A stretch of 32,447 nt of DNA. Origin: Verrucomicrobiota bacterium. Lineage in GTDB: Bacteria > Verrucomicrobiota > Verrucomicrobiia > Limisphaerales > JADLHS01. The position numbers and the translations under genes are program-made. Of the stretch, positions 8,192-16,925 are shown piece by piece (position 1 is the first letter of the stretch; every line of letters begins with the position of its first letter). The stretch spans positions 1-32,447 of the forward strand of contig JAKQDQ010000012.1 of NCBI GenBank assembly GCA_029573725.1, in the 5' to 3' direction. The notes under the pieces are model-generated. The model was not told where the DNA came from. It did not search any database and worked only from the letters and a program-made list of their open reading frames with translations.

Positions 8192-8932
8192 ATGGAGCCC
8201 CGACCGCTGCCTCCGCTGACCTCCGCGACCCTCTATCTCGTGGCCACGCCGATCGGCAATCTGGAAGACATCACCCTGCGCGCCATCCGGGTGCTGCGCG
8301 AATGCGATGTGGTGGCCGCCGAGGATACGCGCCGCACCGGGCAGCTGCTGCAGCATCTGGGGCTGCGCACGCCGCTGTTGAGTTATTTCCAGTTTAACGA
8401 GGCCCGGCGCAGCGGGGAAATCCTCCAGCGGCTGGCGCGGGGGGAAAAAATTGCGCTGGTCACCGATGCCGGCACGCCCGGTATCAGCGACCCTGGGGAG
8501 CGCGTGGTGCAGGCGGCGCTGGCGCACGGTTTTCGGGTCGAGTCCGTGCCCGGAGCGTGCGCGTTGGTGGCCGCCCTGACCGCGAGTGGTTTGCCCACCG
8601 CGGAGTTTCACTTTGCCGGTTTTCTGCCGCATAAATCCGGCGCGCGCCGGCAGCGATTGGAAGCCCTTGCCGCCGTGCCCGGCACGCTCGTGCTCTACGA
8701 GTCACCGTATCGCATCGAACGACTGTTGGGCGAATTGCGCGAGGTGTTTCCCGGACGCCGGCTCGTGCTGGCTCGTGAGTTGACGAAAAAATTCGAGGAG
8801 TTTCGTCGCGGCACGGCTGAGGAGCTGTTGAACTCGTCGTCGCCACGATCGTGGAAAGGTGAGTTTGTGGTGTTGATTGCGCCCGCAGGATTCGACGCTC
8901 CCCTGTCCGCGCAGCCCGACCCGACCGCGTAA
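8192..8932 (+). CDS. rsmI: 16S rRNA (cytidine-1402-2'-O)-methyltransferase
   Basis: A 246-residue tetrapyrrole-methylase-fold protein matching RsmI in length and motifs: LYLVATPIGNLEDITLRAI at the N-terminus, VVAAEDTRRTGQLL, LVTDAGTPGISDPGERVV (SAM-binding region), VPGACALVAALTASGLP, FLPHKSGARRQRLE and LVLYESPYRIERLL, then LARELTKKFEEFRRGT. RsmI methylates the ribose 2'-OH of C1402 in the decoding centre of 16S rRNA, a modification that tunes start-codon selection and fidelity. The ATG at 8192 is three bases after the hemW stop, which suggests translational coupling. No independent promoter or ribosome binding site is evident. The last 13 residues after FVVLIAP are a non-conserved tail. Confidence 0.95.
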   Translation: MEPRPLPPLTSATLYLVATPIGNLEDITLRAIRVLRECDVVAAEDTRRTGQLLQHLGLRTPLLSYFQFNEARRSGEILQRLARGEKIALVTDAGTPGISDPGERVVQAALAHGFRVESVPGACALVAALTASGLPTAEFHFAGFLPHKSGARRQRLEALAAVPGTLVLYESPYRIERLLGELREVFPGRRLVLARELTKKFEEFRRGTAEELLNSSSPRSWKGEFVVLIAPAGFDAPLSAQPDPTA

Positions 8933-9250
8933 GATCCGCCAACCGGCCACCGGCCGTGGGTCAGGGGACGTTCAGCCAGGAAACCCGCGCCGTGGCGCTT
9001 TTGCTTTGCTCCAACGGCATCGGTTGCTCCCGGGCTGACACCGGACCCGGGAATGTTTCGGTTGCAAACCCGCTTGATCCTCCGGCCCGGCCCGACGATG
9101 GTCGAGGCGGATTCCGCCTGTTTGCACCGGACCGTCTTTGGAAATGCCATTGCGCACGGATGAATGAGGCGCGGTCTGACGTTGGGCACGTGCAACCGAC
9201 GGGTGGGGGTTCGCGCCCTGTCCGCTGCGGGCGGCGATGCGCCCGCTTCG
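8933..9250. other. Intergenic region between convergent rsmI and ceramidase-like gene
   Basis: This 318-base stretch shows no convincing gene; its open frames are short and have no recognisable protein. It holds a short GC hairpin at 8987-8998 and an inverted repeat AGGCGGA-T-TCCGCCT at 9105-9119, either of which could help end transcription from one side or the other. Confidence 0.5.
8987..9003 (+). terminator. Possible terminator after rsmI
   Basis: GCGC-CGTG-GCGC followed directly by TTTTGCTTT, 55 bases after the rsmI stop. The stem is only four base pairs (five if the loop closes tightly), so the call rests mainly on the position and the T-rich tail. Confidence 0.35.
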
Positions 9251-10834
9251 CTATCGTTGGGCCGGGGGCGTTCCGTGAGCGGCGACCTGCTTGAGCAGAG
9301 CCACGATTCCCTCCCGGATCTTCGGTTCCGCCTCCACTTCCAGATAACTGGTGCGGGCGCGCCACGTGGTGTAGCCGCCCAACGCGAACTGGTCCGGCGG
9401 CGGCAGGTAACCGTTGCAGCCATTGGCCAGCTCCATCACCATGGTCAACGGAAACGGGCTCGCCTCTTTGATGGCCAGACCGGTGCTGCCGTAAGTTTCG
9501 CAGGGGGAGGTGCCGATGGCGAAATCACCGAGGCGCAGGGCTTGGAGCTTGATTTCCTTCCTGGCCGGCCAGTCGGCCATTTTCACGGTTTCGGTGGCGT
9601 AGGCTTCGTCCCAGTTCCGCGGCGGCCGGTCGCCGACGTTTTCCGCCAGGTACTTCTGCGCGGCCCGCACGTCCGCCGAACTGGGGCGGCGCACCTTCAA
9701 CCGTAATTTCCGCTCCCGCATCGTCACCGGCACCCAGTCCCGATATTGAATGGCTTCCAGCGTCTTCAGCGTGGCATTTGCGACGGCGCGGGCCACCATG
9801 AAACGATCGTTCTTCCAGTTGGGTTTGGTGAAATCAATGCAATTGGCGTCGCCGCTGGTTCCGTTGCTCATCAGGGCCACGAACGGTTGACCTTCCTCGA
9901 CCCCCAACTCGTGCGCCATGAGGCGGCAAAATTCCCCAAAATAATCCGCTGAAACTCCGGCCTCCGAGACGCCGGCATAATGAGTCGGGTAGTTGGCGAG
10001 CAATCCCAGCGGCCGCCCGTCCACCGTCTGCACGGAAAGCACGGTGACCGCCGGGTCCACCGGCCCGGTTTGGCGGATCTTGTTGGTGTTGGCATAGCCG
10101 GGATTCATCATGACGATGTTCGTGGGCTGGCCAGTGAACGTCGCGGGCGGTCCCGCCGCCGTGCCGGGCTGCATGATCCAGCGGCGACAATGGACGAACT
10201 CCGGACAATCTGTTTTGCCCCAGCCCAGGCGTGCCGGCACGCGGCGCTCCCAGGCGGTGACGATGGCGGCGGCGATGCGGGGGATTAGAAATGCCACGTA
10301 TTCCGGCTCGACTTCGTTGCCGAGGCAGCTGTACGCGGCCGGGGCCGTGTGTGTATGGGTGCTGGCGATGATCATCCGCCCGGTCGGAATGCCGGTGCGG
10401 CGCGCCGCGGCGGTTTTGGCGGCGTCCAGCGTCTCGCGATCCACCATGCAACTGTCAATGACCGCGATCGCGGCTGCCGTGCGGCCATCGTCCAACACGA
10501 GCGCACGCACGTGCAGTGGATCAATCGCCCGGTGGGCGGTGGCCAACACCAGGCTTCCGGCCATCCGGATCGGATAGTTCGTCGGCGTAATCTCCACCAG
10601 GGCGGCACCGGCGCGAAAGACTTTGGCGGCGGCCGGGGCCGTGGTCGGCATGACCAGCCCGGCGGTTAATGCCCAGAGCAGACCGAACACCGGCAGGGTG
10701 CGCCGGACACGACGAAACGGCGCAAACCGTTTGCGGGTGATTTCCGGATGCCAAAGCTGGCGGGTGAAAACCGCCCGGGAGGAGCGCTGCTGGGATTGCA
10801 TGGGTTGACTTGAATTGTGGGACAATGCTTTCAT
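9251..10834 (-). CDS. Secreted neutral/alkaline ceramidase-like protein
   Basis: A 527-residue protein with a basic N-terminus and hydrophobic stretch (LPVFGLLWALTAGLVMPTTAPAAA), read as an unusually long signal peptide. The remainder matches the N-terminal catalytic domain of neutral ceramidases: AGAALVEITP, the zinc-type motif IIASTHTHTAP (His160, His162), NYPTHYAG (His285) and CETYGSTGLAI. In true neutral ceramidases the nucleophile Ser lies in a GDVSPN block; here the corresponding region appears to read NGTSGDANC, without an obvious Ser at that place. The C-terminal Ig-like domain of those enzymes is also missing. The protein may therefore be a metal-dependent hydrolase with another substrate. 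The start lies four bases after the stop of the upstream dehydrogenase gene, with a GGCGAG-type ribosome binding site inside that gene, so the two form one operon. Confidence 0.85.
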   Translation of the reverse strand: MKALSHNSSQPMQSQQRSSRAVFTRQLWHPEITRKRFAPFRRVRRTLPVFGLLWALTAGLVMPTTAPAAAKVFRAGAALVEITPTNYPIRMAGSLVLATAHRAIDPLHVRALVLDDGRTAAAIAVIDSCMVDRETLDAAKTAAARRTGIPTGRMIIASTHTHTAPAAYSCLGNEVEPEYVAFLIPRIAAAIVTAWERRVPARLGWGKTDCPEFVHCRRWIMQPGTAAGPPATFTGQPTNIVMMNPGYANTNKIRQTGPVDPAVTVLSVQTVDGRPLGLLANYPTHYAGVSEAGVSADYFGEFCRLMAHELGVEEGQPFVALMSNGTSGDANCIDFTKPNWKNDRFMVARAVANATLKTLEAIQYRDWVPVTMRERKLRLKVRRPSSADVRAAQKYLAENVGDRPPRNWDEAYATETVKMADWPARKEIKLQALRLGDFAIGTSPCETYGSTGLAIKEASPFPLTMVMELANGCNGYLPPPDQFALGGYTTWRARTSYLEVEAEPKIREGIVALLKQVAAHGTPPAQR

Positions 10835-10838
10835 AAGT

Positions 10839-13800
10839 TCACTCGCCTTTCAAGCAAGCAAGCAAATCTGCCAGTTCCTGCGGGCTCATGGCGGTTTCCA
10901 GTCCTTCCGGCATGAGCGACAACGGGCTGACCGTCAAGCGGCGGATGCCCGCGCGCGGCAGGGTTTCTTCGAGGCCCTGGGCCTGGCGCAAAGTGACGCT
11001 CGTCGGGGTTTCGCCGATGATCAAACCTGTCAGCTCGCGCCCATCTTGACACTCAACGGTGCAGGCGTTGAAGCCGGCCACAACTTCATAATTCGGATGC
11101 ACGATGTGCAATAGAATGCTTTCCTTGGGCTGATTGCGGATGCCCAACAAATCCGGACCGACGTTGTAGCCCTCCCGATCGAGCCGGTGGCACGCGGCAC
11201 AATGTGTGGCAAACACCTTGCGCCCGTTGGCGGCGGTGCCCGTCAGTTGCAACACCGCCCGGGCTTGAGCGTACGCCGTCATCCGATCGCCAGTTTCCGC
11301 CGCGGCGAACAGTTTGCGGGCCGTCTCGCGAATGTCCGCCTCCCGATGGTTGCGCAACGCTTCGCGCTGGGCGCGGCTCAAAATGTTTTCTGGCAGCGCA
11401 TGGGCGGTCACGGCCGCCAGCAGTTCGCGGGTGTGTCGCGGTTGGCTGAGCAGCGCCGTCAATGTTACAACGCGGGTGCTGGGGGGCAGGCGATTCCAAT
11501 GTTCCGGACGCAGTAATTGCCGCACCGCGGCTTCACCGGGCAGGCCGGTAAGCGAGCGAACTGCCGCGGTTTGCAGTTCGGCGGGTTCGCTGGCCGTCAG
11601 GAGCGGCAGCAATGCCGCCGTGGCGACTGTGGGTTCGGCCTCCACCAGGAAACCGATGGCCGCCTTGCGGGCCGCCGGTGACTCCGGTTGGGATGACACC
11701 AGGCGGGTGGCGGCGTCGGTGAAGCGGCTTCGCACCCCGTCAGGCAATCCGGCCCGCACACCCAGATGCCGGGCAGACGTCAATATCCCTTCCAGGGCGG
11801 CAATGCGCCAAGGCGCAGGTGGCGCCGATTCCGCAGCCAGCAGATGCCACAACCCGGTGGCCGCCGGGTTGGTCACGGCAGAGTTGGATTCGGCTGCGGA
11901 CGGGGGTGGGGTGAGTTGTTCCGCACCCAGGATCGGACCGAAATCCGACCAAAATTCCACCGCCGCGGACCTTTCTGTCCGGCGCGCGAGTTCCTGCGCC
12001 AGTCGCAGCGCTTGATGCGTGTGGGGGTCGAGCCGGCTCAAAATCGCGGCGCGCATCCACTGATCCCGGCCCTCGCGGATCGCCAGTTGAGCCAGCACGG
12101 CGATCGGATCCGCCTCCGGGCCGTCGAAAGCGGAGGTGACTCCCAAGGCCAGCCAGAAGCGGACGCGCGGATTTGGATCCGCCGCGAACTGCGGCAGCAG
12201 ACCGGCAGGAATGCGCGCGCCGCTCCACGGATGCTCGGCGACGATGCGCCAGGCGTTTTCGCGCAGCAGCGGATCAGCTGCCAGCACGGCTGCCGCCACC
12301 GCGTTGGCGAGCGCCGTCTGCGCTCCATCCTGCGCTTCGGCCGTGTCGTAGCGCGTGAAGGAAGGGCCCGTCTTCTGCACGGTCAGAATGGCCAGAGTCC
12401 GAAGCGTGTTGAGGGCCAGGAGGTTGACGGTGGCGGGTGCGGTCGCGGCAGGTGCGGTCCAACTGTCGGTTGTTACGCGGTCCATGCGCCGCGCCAGCTC
12501 CGACGTGTCCGGCCTCAGGTACGGGGCTTCCAAGGTGCGCAGCGCGTCCGCGTTCCGCCGTTCGATCAACAATCGTTGTGCGGTTGCGCGATGCCAGACG
12601 TTGGGATGTCCGAGCATTTGCACCAGCTCGGAAACGGAGGCGTGCGCCGGTGACGGCTCAGTCGTCGAACGGGATGGCGCTTTCAATCCAGTGATGCGCC
12701 AGATGCGCCCCAGGTCGCGGCCGGAGACGAAATCCGTGCGCTTGCGCACTTCCACCGGCAGATAATCCGGATGCTCAATGGTCTTGCGGTACATGTCGCA
12801 CACATAGAGCGCGCCGTCCGGTCCGTCGGCGAGGAAGACGGGACGAAACCAATCGTCTGGGGAAGCCAGAAACTCGCGCCCTTCGTCCACCATGCGGGCG
12901 GCAAACGTTGGCCCGACTGCGGTGAGCCGGTCGCGGTGCACCAGGTTGGCGGTTGGATCGCACGCCAGGACATCCCCGCGATACTCCGCAGGCAGCGCGT
13001 CGCCGCGATACACATGCACGGCGCAGGCGGCCGTGAATGTGCCCGCATGCGAATCCGCCGTGGTCAGGTTGTCACTGATCGGGTACAGGCGCGCCGCGAA
13101 GTTCTGGTTCGCCCCGCCGAGCAGATCGGTCACCATGGTCTCCGGCACGTTCTGCACCAGGTCGGCCGGCGCGAAGTTCGGATTGCGCGTCAGATGGCGC
13201 GGAGCGATGACCGTTTGCTGAATATGCACGCGGTTCATGCAATGGAACCGGTTGCCGGCCTCGTCAAACGTCTGCCCGAACTGCCCCCGGCCACCGACCG
13301 GCTCGATTTCCAGCGTGAACGGATTGAACCGCGCGTCGGTGCTGATTTTCACGGCGGGTCGTCCGGGATGCTCCGGCGCGGAAATCATCCCCGCCTGGGT
13401 CAGGCCGCTGGTGACATAAATCCATCCATCCGGGCCGAGCATGGGATGACTGACACGCAGCTGGGTGCTGCCGTTGGTCGAGAAACCCGTGAGCAATACC
13501 CGTCGTTCATCCGCCTGCCCGTCGCCGTCCGTGTCCCGCAGGAACAAGAGATCCGGCGCGCAGGTGATGATGAGTCCATCATTCCAGGGCATGAGTCCGT
13601 TGGGATAGGTGAGGTGGGTGGCGAAAACCGTGCGCCGATCCATTCGCCCATCGCCATTGGTGTCCTCCAGGCGGACGATTGCGGCCGCAGGCGGCTGCCC
13701 GGGCGCGGGGCCGGTGGGGTAGTCCCGATTTTCGACTACAAATAACCGGCCGGCGGCGTCCCAGGTCAGGGCGCACGGCTGGAAGACCAACGGTTCCGCC

Positions 13801-14057
13801 GCCACCAACTCCACCCGCACCGCCGGATCATGCTGAAAGGCGGTCCTGGCCTGTTCCGGTGTGACCGGGCTGGCGATGGTCCGGCTGGAAACGCCGGTGA
13901 ACAGCATGAGGAAAAACAGTGTGACGGTCCGGAAGCCCCGGCATGATTGCGGGCGCGGCAATGCGCCGGGCGTGGCATGCCGCCACGCCGCAGCCCGGCG
14001 CGGCACCGGGACCGGCCGGAGGTCTGTTGCGTTGTCGGTTATGGCTCTGTGCTGCAT
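10839..14057 (-). CDS. PVC-type membrane-bound dehydrogenase with HEAT-like repeats and C-terminal cytochrome c domain
   Basis: A 1072-residue secreted protein in three parts. Residues about 60-440 match the putative dehydrogenase domain I know from Planctomycetes and Verrucomicrobia ([67 protein letters not shown]), a soluble-glucose-dehydrogenase-like propeller. The middle (about 460-900) is helical, Ala/Leu-rich and HEAT-like. The C-terminus holds a class I cytochrome c domain with heme motif CAACH (residues 953-957, bases 11187-11201) and [17 protein letters not shown]. The usual role proposed for this family is periplasmic oxidation of an unknown, perhaps sugar-like, substrate with electron transfer to the heme. 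I chose the ATG at 14057; TTG and GTG codons lie just upstream. The signal segment [17 protein letters not shown] begins about 48 residues in, so the true start may be internal. The ceramidase-like gene follows by four bases. Confidence 0.88.
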   Translation of the reverse strand: MQHRAITDNATDLRPVPVPRRAAAWRHATPGALPRPQSCRGFRTVTLFFLMLFTGVSSRTIASPVTPEQARTAFQHDPAVRVELVAAEPLVFQPCALTWDAAGRLFVVENRDYPTGPAPGQPPAAAIVRLEDTNGDGRMDRRTVFATHLTYPNGLMPWNDGLIITCAPDLLFLRDTDGDGQADERRVLLTGFSTNGSTQLRVSHPMLGPDGWIYVTSGLTQAGMISAPEHPGRPAVKISTDARFNPFTLEIEPVGGRGQFGQTFDEAGNRFHCMNRVHIQQTVIAPRHLTRNPNFAPADLVQNVPETMVTDLLGGANQNFAARLYPISDNLTTADSHAGTFTAACAVHVYRGDALPAEYRGDVLACDPTANLVHRDRLTAVGPTFAARMVDEGREFLASPDDWFRPVFLADGPDGALYVCDMYRKTIEHPDYLPVEVRKRTDFVSGRDLGRIWRITGLKAPSRSTTEPSPAHASVSELVQMLGHPNVWHRATAQRLLIERRNADALRTLEAPYLRPDTSELARRMDRVTTDSWTAPAATAPATVNLLALNTLRTLAILTVQKTGPSFTRYDTAEAQDGAQTALANAVAAAVLAADPLLRENAWRIVAEHPWSGARIPAGLLPQFAADPNPRVRFWLALGVTSAFDGPEADPIAVLAQLAIREGRDQWMRAAILSRLDPHTHQALRLAQELARRTERSAAVEFWSDFGPILGAEQLTPPPSAAESNSAVTNPAATGLWHLLAAESAPPAPWRIAALEGILTSARHLGVRAGLPDGVRSRFTDAATRLVSSQPESPAARKAAIGFLVEAEPTVATAALLPLLTASEPAELQTAAVRSLTGLPGEAAVRQLLRPEHWNRLPPSTRVVTLTALLSQPRHTRELLAAVTAHALPENILSRAQREALRNHREADIRETARKLFAAAETGDRMTAYAQARAVLQLTGTAANGRKVFATHCAACHRLDREGYNVGPDLLGIRNQPKESILLHIVHPNYEVVAGFNACTVECQDGRELTGLIIGETPTSVTLRQAQGLEETLPRAGIRRLTVSPLSLMPEGLETAMSPQELADLLACLKGE

Positions 14058-14078
14058 CACCAATTGTGGAGCGGCGGC

Positions 14079-14107
14079 ACGCTACACGATCCGGTGGGGC
14101 GCAGCAA
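14079..14107 (-). promoter_or_regulatory. Possible promoter of the dehydrogenase-ceramidase operon
   Basis: On the minus strand TTGCTG (14107-14102), 17 bases, TAGCGT (14084-14079). Transcription would start near 14072, about 15 bases before the ATG at 14057. Moderate match only. Confidence 0.35.
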
Positions 14108-14419
14108 GCCAGTTGGCCGCAGCCATGGAATGCCGTCGCGCGGGCGGGCCTCCGCCGAACGCATCGTTCTCGCAGGATTATGAACCATCTTGCGCCCGGC
14201 GGTTCCCCTCCACCGGCATTTCCCGTGCTGCGCGGTCCGTGCGCACAAGGGAACGGTTGCCGGGAACTGCGGGGCCCGATGAAGGCAACGCGAGCCGCCG
14301 GCGAAATGCGCAGCAGGCGCCGGCCGGCGTTGCCGGGCCGGGCTGGGTCTCTCATGACGCGGGCCGACTCGTCCGGAACCATCGGGTGGGCTGGGGCGAA
14401 ATGTGCCATCACATCCCTG

Positions 14420-14448
14420 TTGCCAGTCCGGCGAGCGCTCAATATAGT
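14420..14448 (+). promoter_or_regulatory. Promoter abutting the prepilin-like start codon
   Basis: TTGCCA (14420-14425), 17 bases, TATAGT (14443-14448), then seven bases to the ATG at 14456. This is the best promoter match in the window after that of the cold-shock gene, and it predicts a leaderless mRNA. Confidence 0.55.
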
Positions 14449-14455
14449 CGCGGTC

Positions 14456-15265
14456 ATGAAAGCCGCTGGCCGCATCTGTCCGGTTCAGAAGGCGTTTACC
14501 TTGATCGAATTGCTGGTGGTCATCGCGATCATTGCGATTCTCGCGGCGCTGCTCCTGCCGGCGTTGGGCAAGGCCAGGGCGCGGGCGGTCCGCATTCAGT
14601 GTTTGAGCAACCTCAAGCAGTGGGGGCTGGCGCTCAATGCGTACGCCGCTGACAATAAGAATGCCTTTCCCGACAATCGTGGCGGGCATGATCTGAGCTG
14701 GATGGCGCCCGGTATGAACCGCTTTTACCGGGACTATTTGTTGCCCAACCATCGTGGAACCGTCCTCAATCAGCGCACCCGCAATGATGTCTTATACTGC
14801 CCGACAGATGACTGGCATCGGATTGCGGAAACCGGGATTGCTTCGGACAACGAGCAACAATTGATCGGCTATTTCTACCTGCCCGGCCGCGAGAACAATG
14901 CGGGCAACAACTGGCCGTATCATGTCGCGGGCCTGGCGGAGTGGCATTTCAAGAAGCAATTTGGCGGCCCGCAACGGCACGCGCCGATCATGAGCGACCG
15001 GTTGCAGGCGGTGGGCGCATGGAATTGGACGGCCAATCGCGGCGCGTTGACCTGGTCTTCAACCTATAGTGGCCGGACCTATCAGACCGCCAGCCATCGC
15101 GGCAACCGGGGCGTTCCCGATGGAGGCAATTTTCTGTTCGAGGATGGGCACGTTCATTGGCGCCGGTTCGACGTGAATAATCCCCGGGCCACAATCGACT
15201 ACGGCTCCGGGGGGTTGGGCTGGTCGCTCTTTTACCGGCCCTCGGAAATTTCCACGAACGGCTGA
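14456..15265 (+). CDS. Prepilin-like (type II secretion pseudopilin-type) protein with H-X9-DG-type tail
   Basis: A 269-residue protein whose N-terminus carries a type IV prepilin leader: short basic segment, then [20 protein letters not shown], the hydrophobic helix that anchors and assembles pilins. The peptidase would cut before Phe14, with Ala rather than Gly at -1, and the Glu at +5 is present. After the helix come [35 protein letters not shown] and, near the end, a [19 protein letters not shown] block. This is the 'processing-associated' signature that I know from large paralogous families in Planctomycetes and Verrucomicrobia. Such proteins are abundant in these genomes and lack a proven function; a surface or secretion-linked role is inferred. 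The start is fixed by the leader and by the promoter ending seven bases before the ATG. Confidence 0.92.
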   Translation: MKAAGRICPVQKAFTLIELLVVIAIIAILAALLLPALGKARARAVRIQCLSNLKQWGLALNAYAADNKNAFPDNRGGHDLSWMAPGMNRFYRDYLLPNHRGTVLNQRTRNDVLYCPTDDWHRIAETGIASDNEQQLIGYFYLPGRENNAGNNWPYHVAGLAEWHFKKQFGGPQRHAPIMSDRLQAVGAWNWTANRGALTWSSTYSGRTYQTASHRGNRGVPDGGNFLFEDGHVHWRRFDVNNPRATIDYGSGGLGWSLFYRPSEISTNG

Positions 15266-15379
15266 AAGCCGGCGCAGCCCCGGTTTCGCGCAGTTTCCGG
15301 GCGCAAAGGAGGCAGGGCGGAATGTTCCGCTCCAGACCCCACTTGGGGGGAGGGGGTGCGGCTGGCGCGGGCTTCGCGG

Positions 15380-15751
15380 TTACCCAGGGGGCGGGGTGCA
15401 AAGTTCGATCATGTGTCCGTCCGGGTCGGACAAGAAGATTTGCCACGCCCCGTCGGGCCGTTGCTTGGGCGGCAGAAAATCGGCGCCCACCCGTATCAGA
15501 TGCTGTCGCCAGGCGGGGACGTCGTCAATGCGCAGCGCGAAGTGATTGCTGCGCTTGCCCGAGATGGTGGGTTCACGGCGGCCACCGATCAGGTGCAGTT
15601 GTTGCGTCGTGCCGAGCCGGAACCATGCGCCGGGAAAGTCAAAGGCGGGGCGGGGCAACGGGCTGAGTTTCAAGACCCGGAGGTAGAATTCACAACTCCG
15701 TTCGACGTCCAGGACGAACAGGGCGACATGATTCAATTCGACGATTTGCAT
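15380..15751 (-). CDS. VOC/glyoxalase-bleomycin-resistance superfamily protein
   Basis: A 123-residue protein of one vicinal-oxygen-chelate domain made of two beta-alpha-beta-beta-beta halves. The first half starts ELNHVALFVLDVERSCEFY with metal-ligand type His8. The second starts SNHFALRIDDVPAWRQHL and ends LSDPDGHMIELCTPP, where the Glu of MIEL is the usual last ligand. A further His lies in TTQQLHLIGG. Thus the metal site looks intact. Members include glyoxalase I, dioxygenases and fosfomycin or bleomycin resistance proteins; the substrate cannot be deduced here. The ATG at 15751 is preferred; a GTG at 15760 would add three residues. It is alone on this strand and divergent to the DHH gene; no neighbour hints at a pathway. 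Confidence 0.88.
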   Translation of the reverse strand: MQIVELNHVALFVLDVERSCEFYLRVLKLSPLPRPAFDFPGAWFRLGTTQQLHLIGGRREPTISGKRSNHFALRIDDVPAWRQHLIRVGADFLPPKQRPDGAWQIFLSDPDGHMIELCTPPPG

Positions 15752-15801
15752 ACAGCGCACGGGCCGGTCCCGCGTTCCAATGGTTGTTGTGTTTCCCCGC
15801 C

Positions 15802-15830
15802 GGGCGTGGTCACGCCCGCGCCGGCGCGGG
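15802..15830. repeat. Two overlapping GC palindromes
   Basis: GGGCGTG-GT-CACGCCC (15802-15817) overlaps the perfect 16-base palindrome CCCGCGCCGGCGCGGG (15815-15830). They lie in the divergent spacer between the VOC and DHH genes. They could be a protein-binding site, a REP-like element or simple GC-rich structure. Confidence 0.5.
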
Positions 15831-15950
15831 CATGGCGACGCCGCCCTGGCGGCTGCGGCTTGCGTGCCGGCGCCGCGCGTCGCGATGCAGGCAACCTAGT
15901 TTCAGAAGGGAGTGAGGTAAATTCGTTTTTCCGTGCGGCGAAATCCCCGC

Positions 15951-15979
15951 TCGCCAGCCGGAGACCGGTTTTCTATGCT
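15951..15979 (+). promoter_or_regulatory. Promoter of DHH gene; -10 box contains an in-frame ATG
   Basis: TCGCCA (15951-15956), 17 bases, TATGCT (15974-15979), seven bases to the ATG at 15987. The earlier in-frame ATG at 15975 is part of the -10 hexamer and so would not be transcribed from this promoter. Confidence 0.45.
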
Positions 15980-15986
15980 GGTGCGC

Positions 15987-16922
15987 ATGATTGCGCTGCC
16001 GTATCCCGAAGTCATTCTCACCCATGAAAGCGATTTGGATGGATTGGTGGCGGGGATTCTATTGCAGCGCCTGGCCCGGCGTCTGTTCAACGCCGAGGTG
16101 CCGCTGGAGGCGTATCACTATAATTTCTGGATCAAGCGCGACCTGCGGGAAGCCGCGGCCTGGGTGGCGGATCACACCTTTGAACCACGCCTGGACAAGC
16201 CGAACTGGCTCATCGTGGACCACCATCTCACCGACACGCCGGTGCAGCGGGCGATTCTGGTGCATGATACCGGCAAGTCCGCGGGACGCCTGGCCTATGA
16301 GCTGTGCTGCCAGCACGGACTCCAATCCGCGGAGTTGGACCGGCTGGTGCATCTGAGTGATGTGGCGGACCTGTTCCTCGAGACGGATCCGGACTTTGTC
16401 GTGGCGGGCGACTACGCCAGTCTCGTCAAGGTTTATGGGTTTTGGAACCTGCACGCGCTGATTGATGGGCAGATCGAGCGCTTGTTGGATCATCCCCTGT
16501 TGGAGGTGATGGCCGTGAAACGGCGCATTGAAGATCCCATCGGTTTGGAATGGAGCAAACGGCACCTCACCGGGCTGAGCGCCACGGTGGGTTACCTGGA
16601 CACGGTCGTGGGCAGCAGCAACAAAATTGCGCATCAACTGCTGGAAAGCGGCGCGGTGAAATACCCCGTGTTGGTCACTTTGTTTCGGCGCGGCATGAAT
16701 GTCATTGCCAGCTTTCGCAGTCGGAACGGGGAGGCCATCAAGGTGGCGGAGAAACTGCAGGGCGGCGGTCACGCCAACGCCAGCGGCGCGTTGTTGCCGC
16801 GGTCCATTCGCAACATTCCCGAAGCCGTGGATTACCTGCGGCACATCCTGAATCCCCAAACCGAAACGCCCGCGGGATTGAACAGTCTGGAAAGCGCGTT
16901 CGCCGCCCTCGAGAAGAAATAG
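15987..16922 (+). CDS. DHH/DHHA1 family phosphoesterase
   Basis: A 311-residue protein with the marks of the DHH phosphoesterase superfamily: VILTHESDLDGLVAG near the N-terminus (Asp16 and Asp18 as metal ligands), LIVDHHLTD (Asp78-His79-His80, the name-giving motif) and QGGGHANASGALLP near the C-terminus (GGGH of the DHHA1 substrate-binding domain, His262). Relatives include RecJ, oligoribonuclease NrnA, pAp phosphatase and cyclic-di-AMP phosphodiesterases. All cut phosphoesters with Mn ions in the cytoplasm, so a nano-RNase or nucleotide phosphatase activity is likely, but the substrate is undetermined. There are in-frame starts at 15933 (GTG) and 15975 (ATG); I chose 15987 because it follows a -10 box by seven bases and the conserved part begins at once. 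The stop lies only three bases from the stop of the convergent hydrolase gene. Confidence 0.88.
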   Translation: MIALPYPEVILTHESDLDGLVAGILLQRLARRLFNAEVPLEAYHYNFWIKRDLREAAAWVADHTFEPRLDKPNWLIVDHHLTDTPVQRAILVHDTGKSAGRLAYELCCQHGLQSAELDRLVHLSDVADLFLETDPDFVVAGDYASLVKVYGFWNLHALIDGQIERLLDHPLLEVMAVKRRIEDPIGLEWSKRHLTGLSATVGYLDTVVGSSNKIAHQLLESGAVKYPVLVTLFRRGMNVIASFRSRNGEAIKVAEKLQGGGHANASGALLPRSIRNIPEAVDYLRHILNPQTETPAGLNSLESAFAALEKK

Positions 16923-16925
16923 CTT

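Larger units (their letters stand above)
14064..14455. other. Divergent intergenic region between dehydrogenase and prepilin-like genes
   Basis: About 390 bases with no recognisable gene. The frame of the prepilin-like protein is open far upstream (to 13943), but its translation there is basic and low-complexity, like noncoding GC-rich DNA. One promoter candidate lies at each edge, facing outward. Confidence 0.55.

Noticed and set aside
9105..9119. Inverted repeat AGGCGGA-T-TCCGCCT as terminator of the ceramidase-like gene
   Set aside because: The one-base centre cannot form a normal loop without unpairing, there is no T-tract on either strand, and it lies 130 bases from the stop.
13943..14455. 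Upstream extension of the prepilin-like protein to a 440-residue form
   Set aside because: It would place the FTLIELL leader 180 residues inside the protein. A prepilin leader must be N-terminal, and the promoter at 14420-14448 lies inside the extension.
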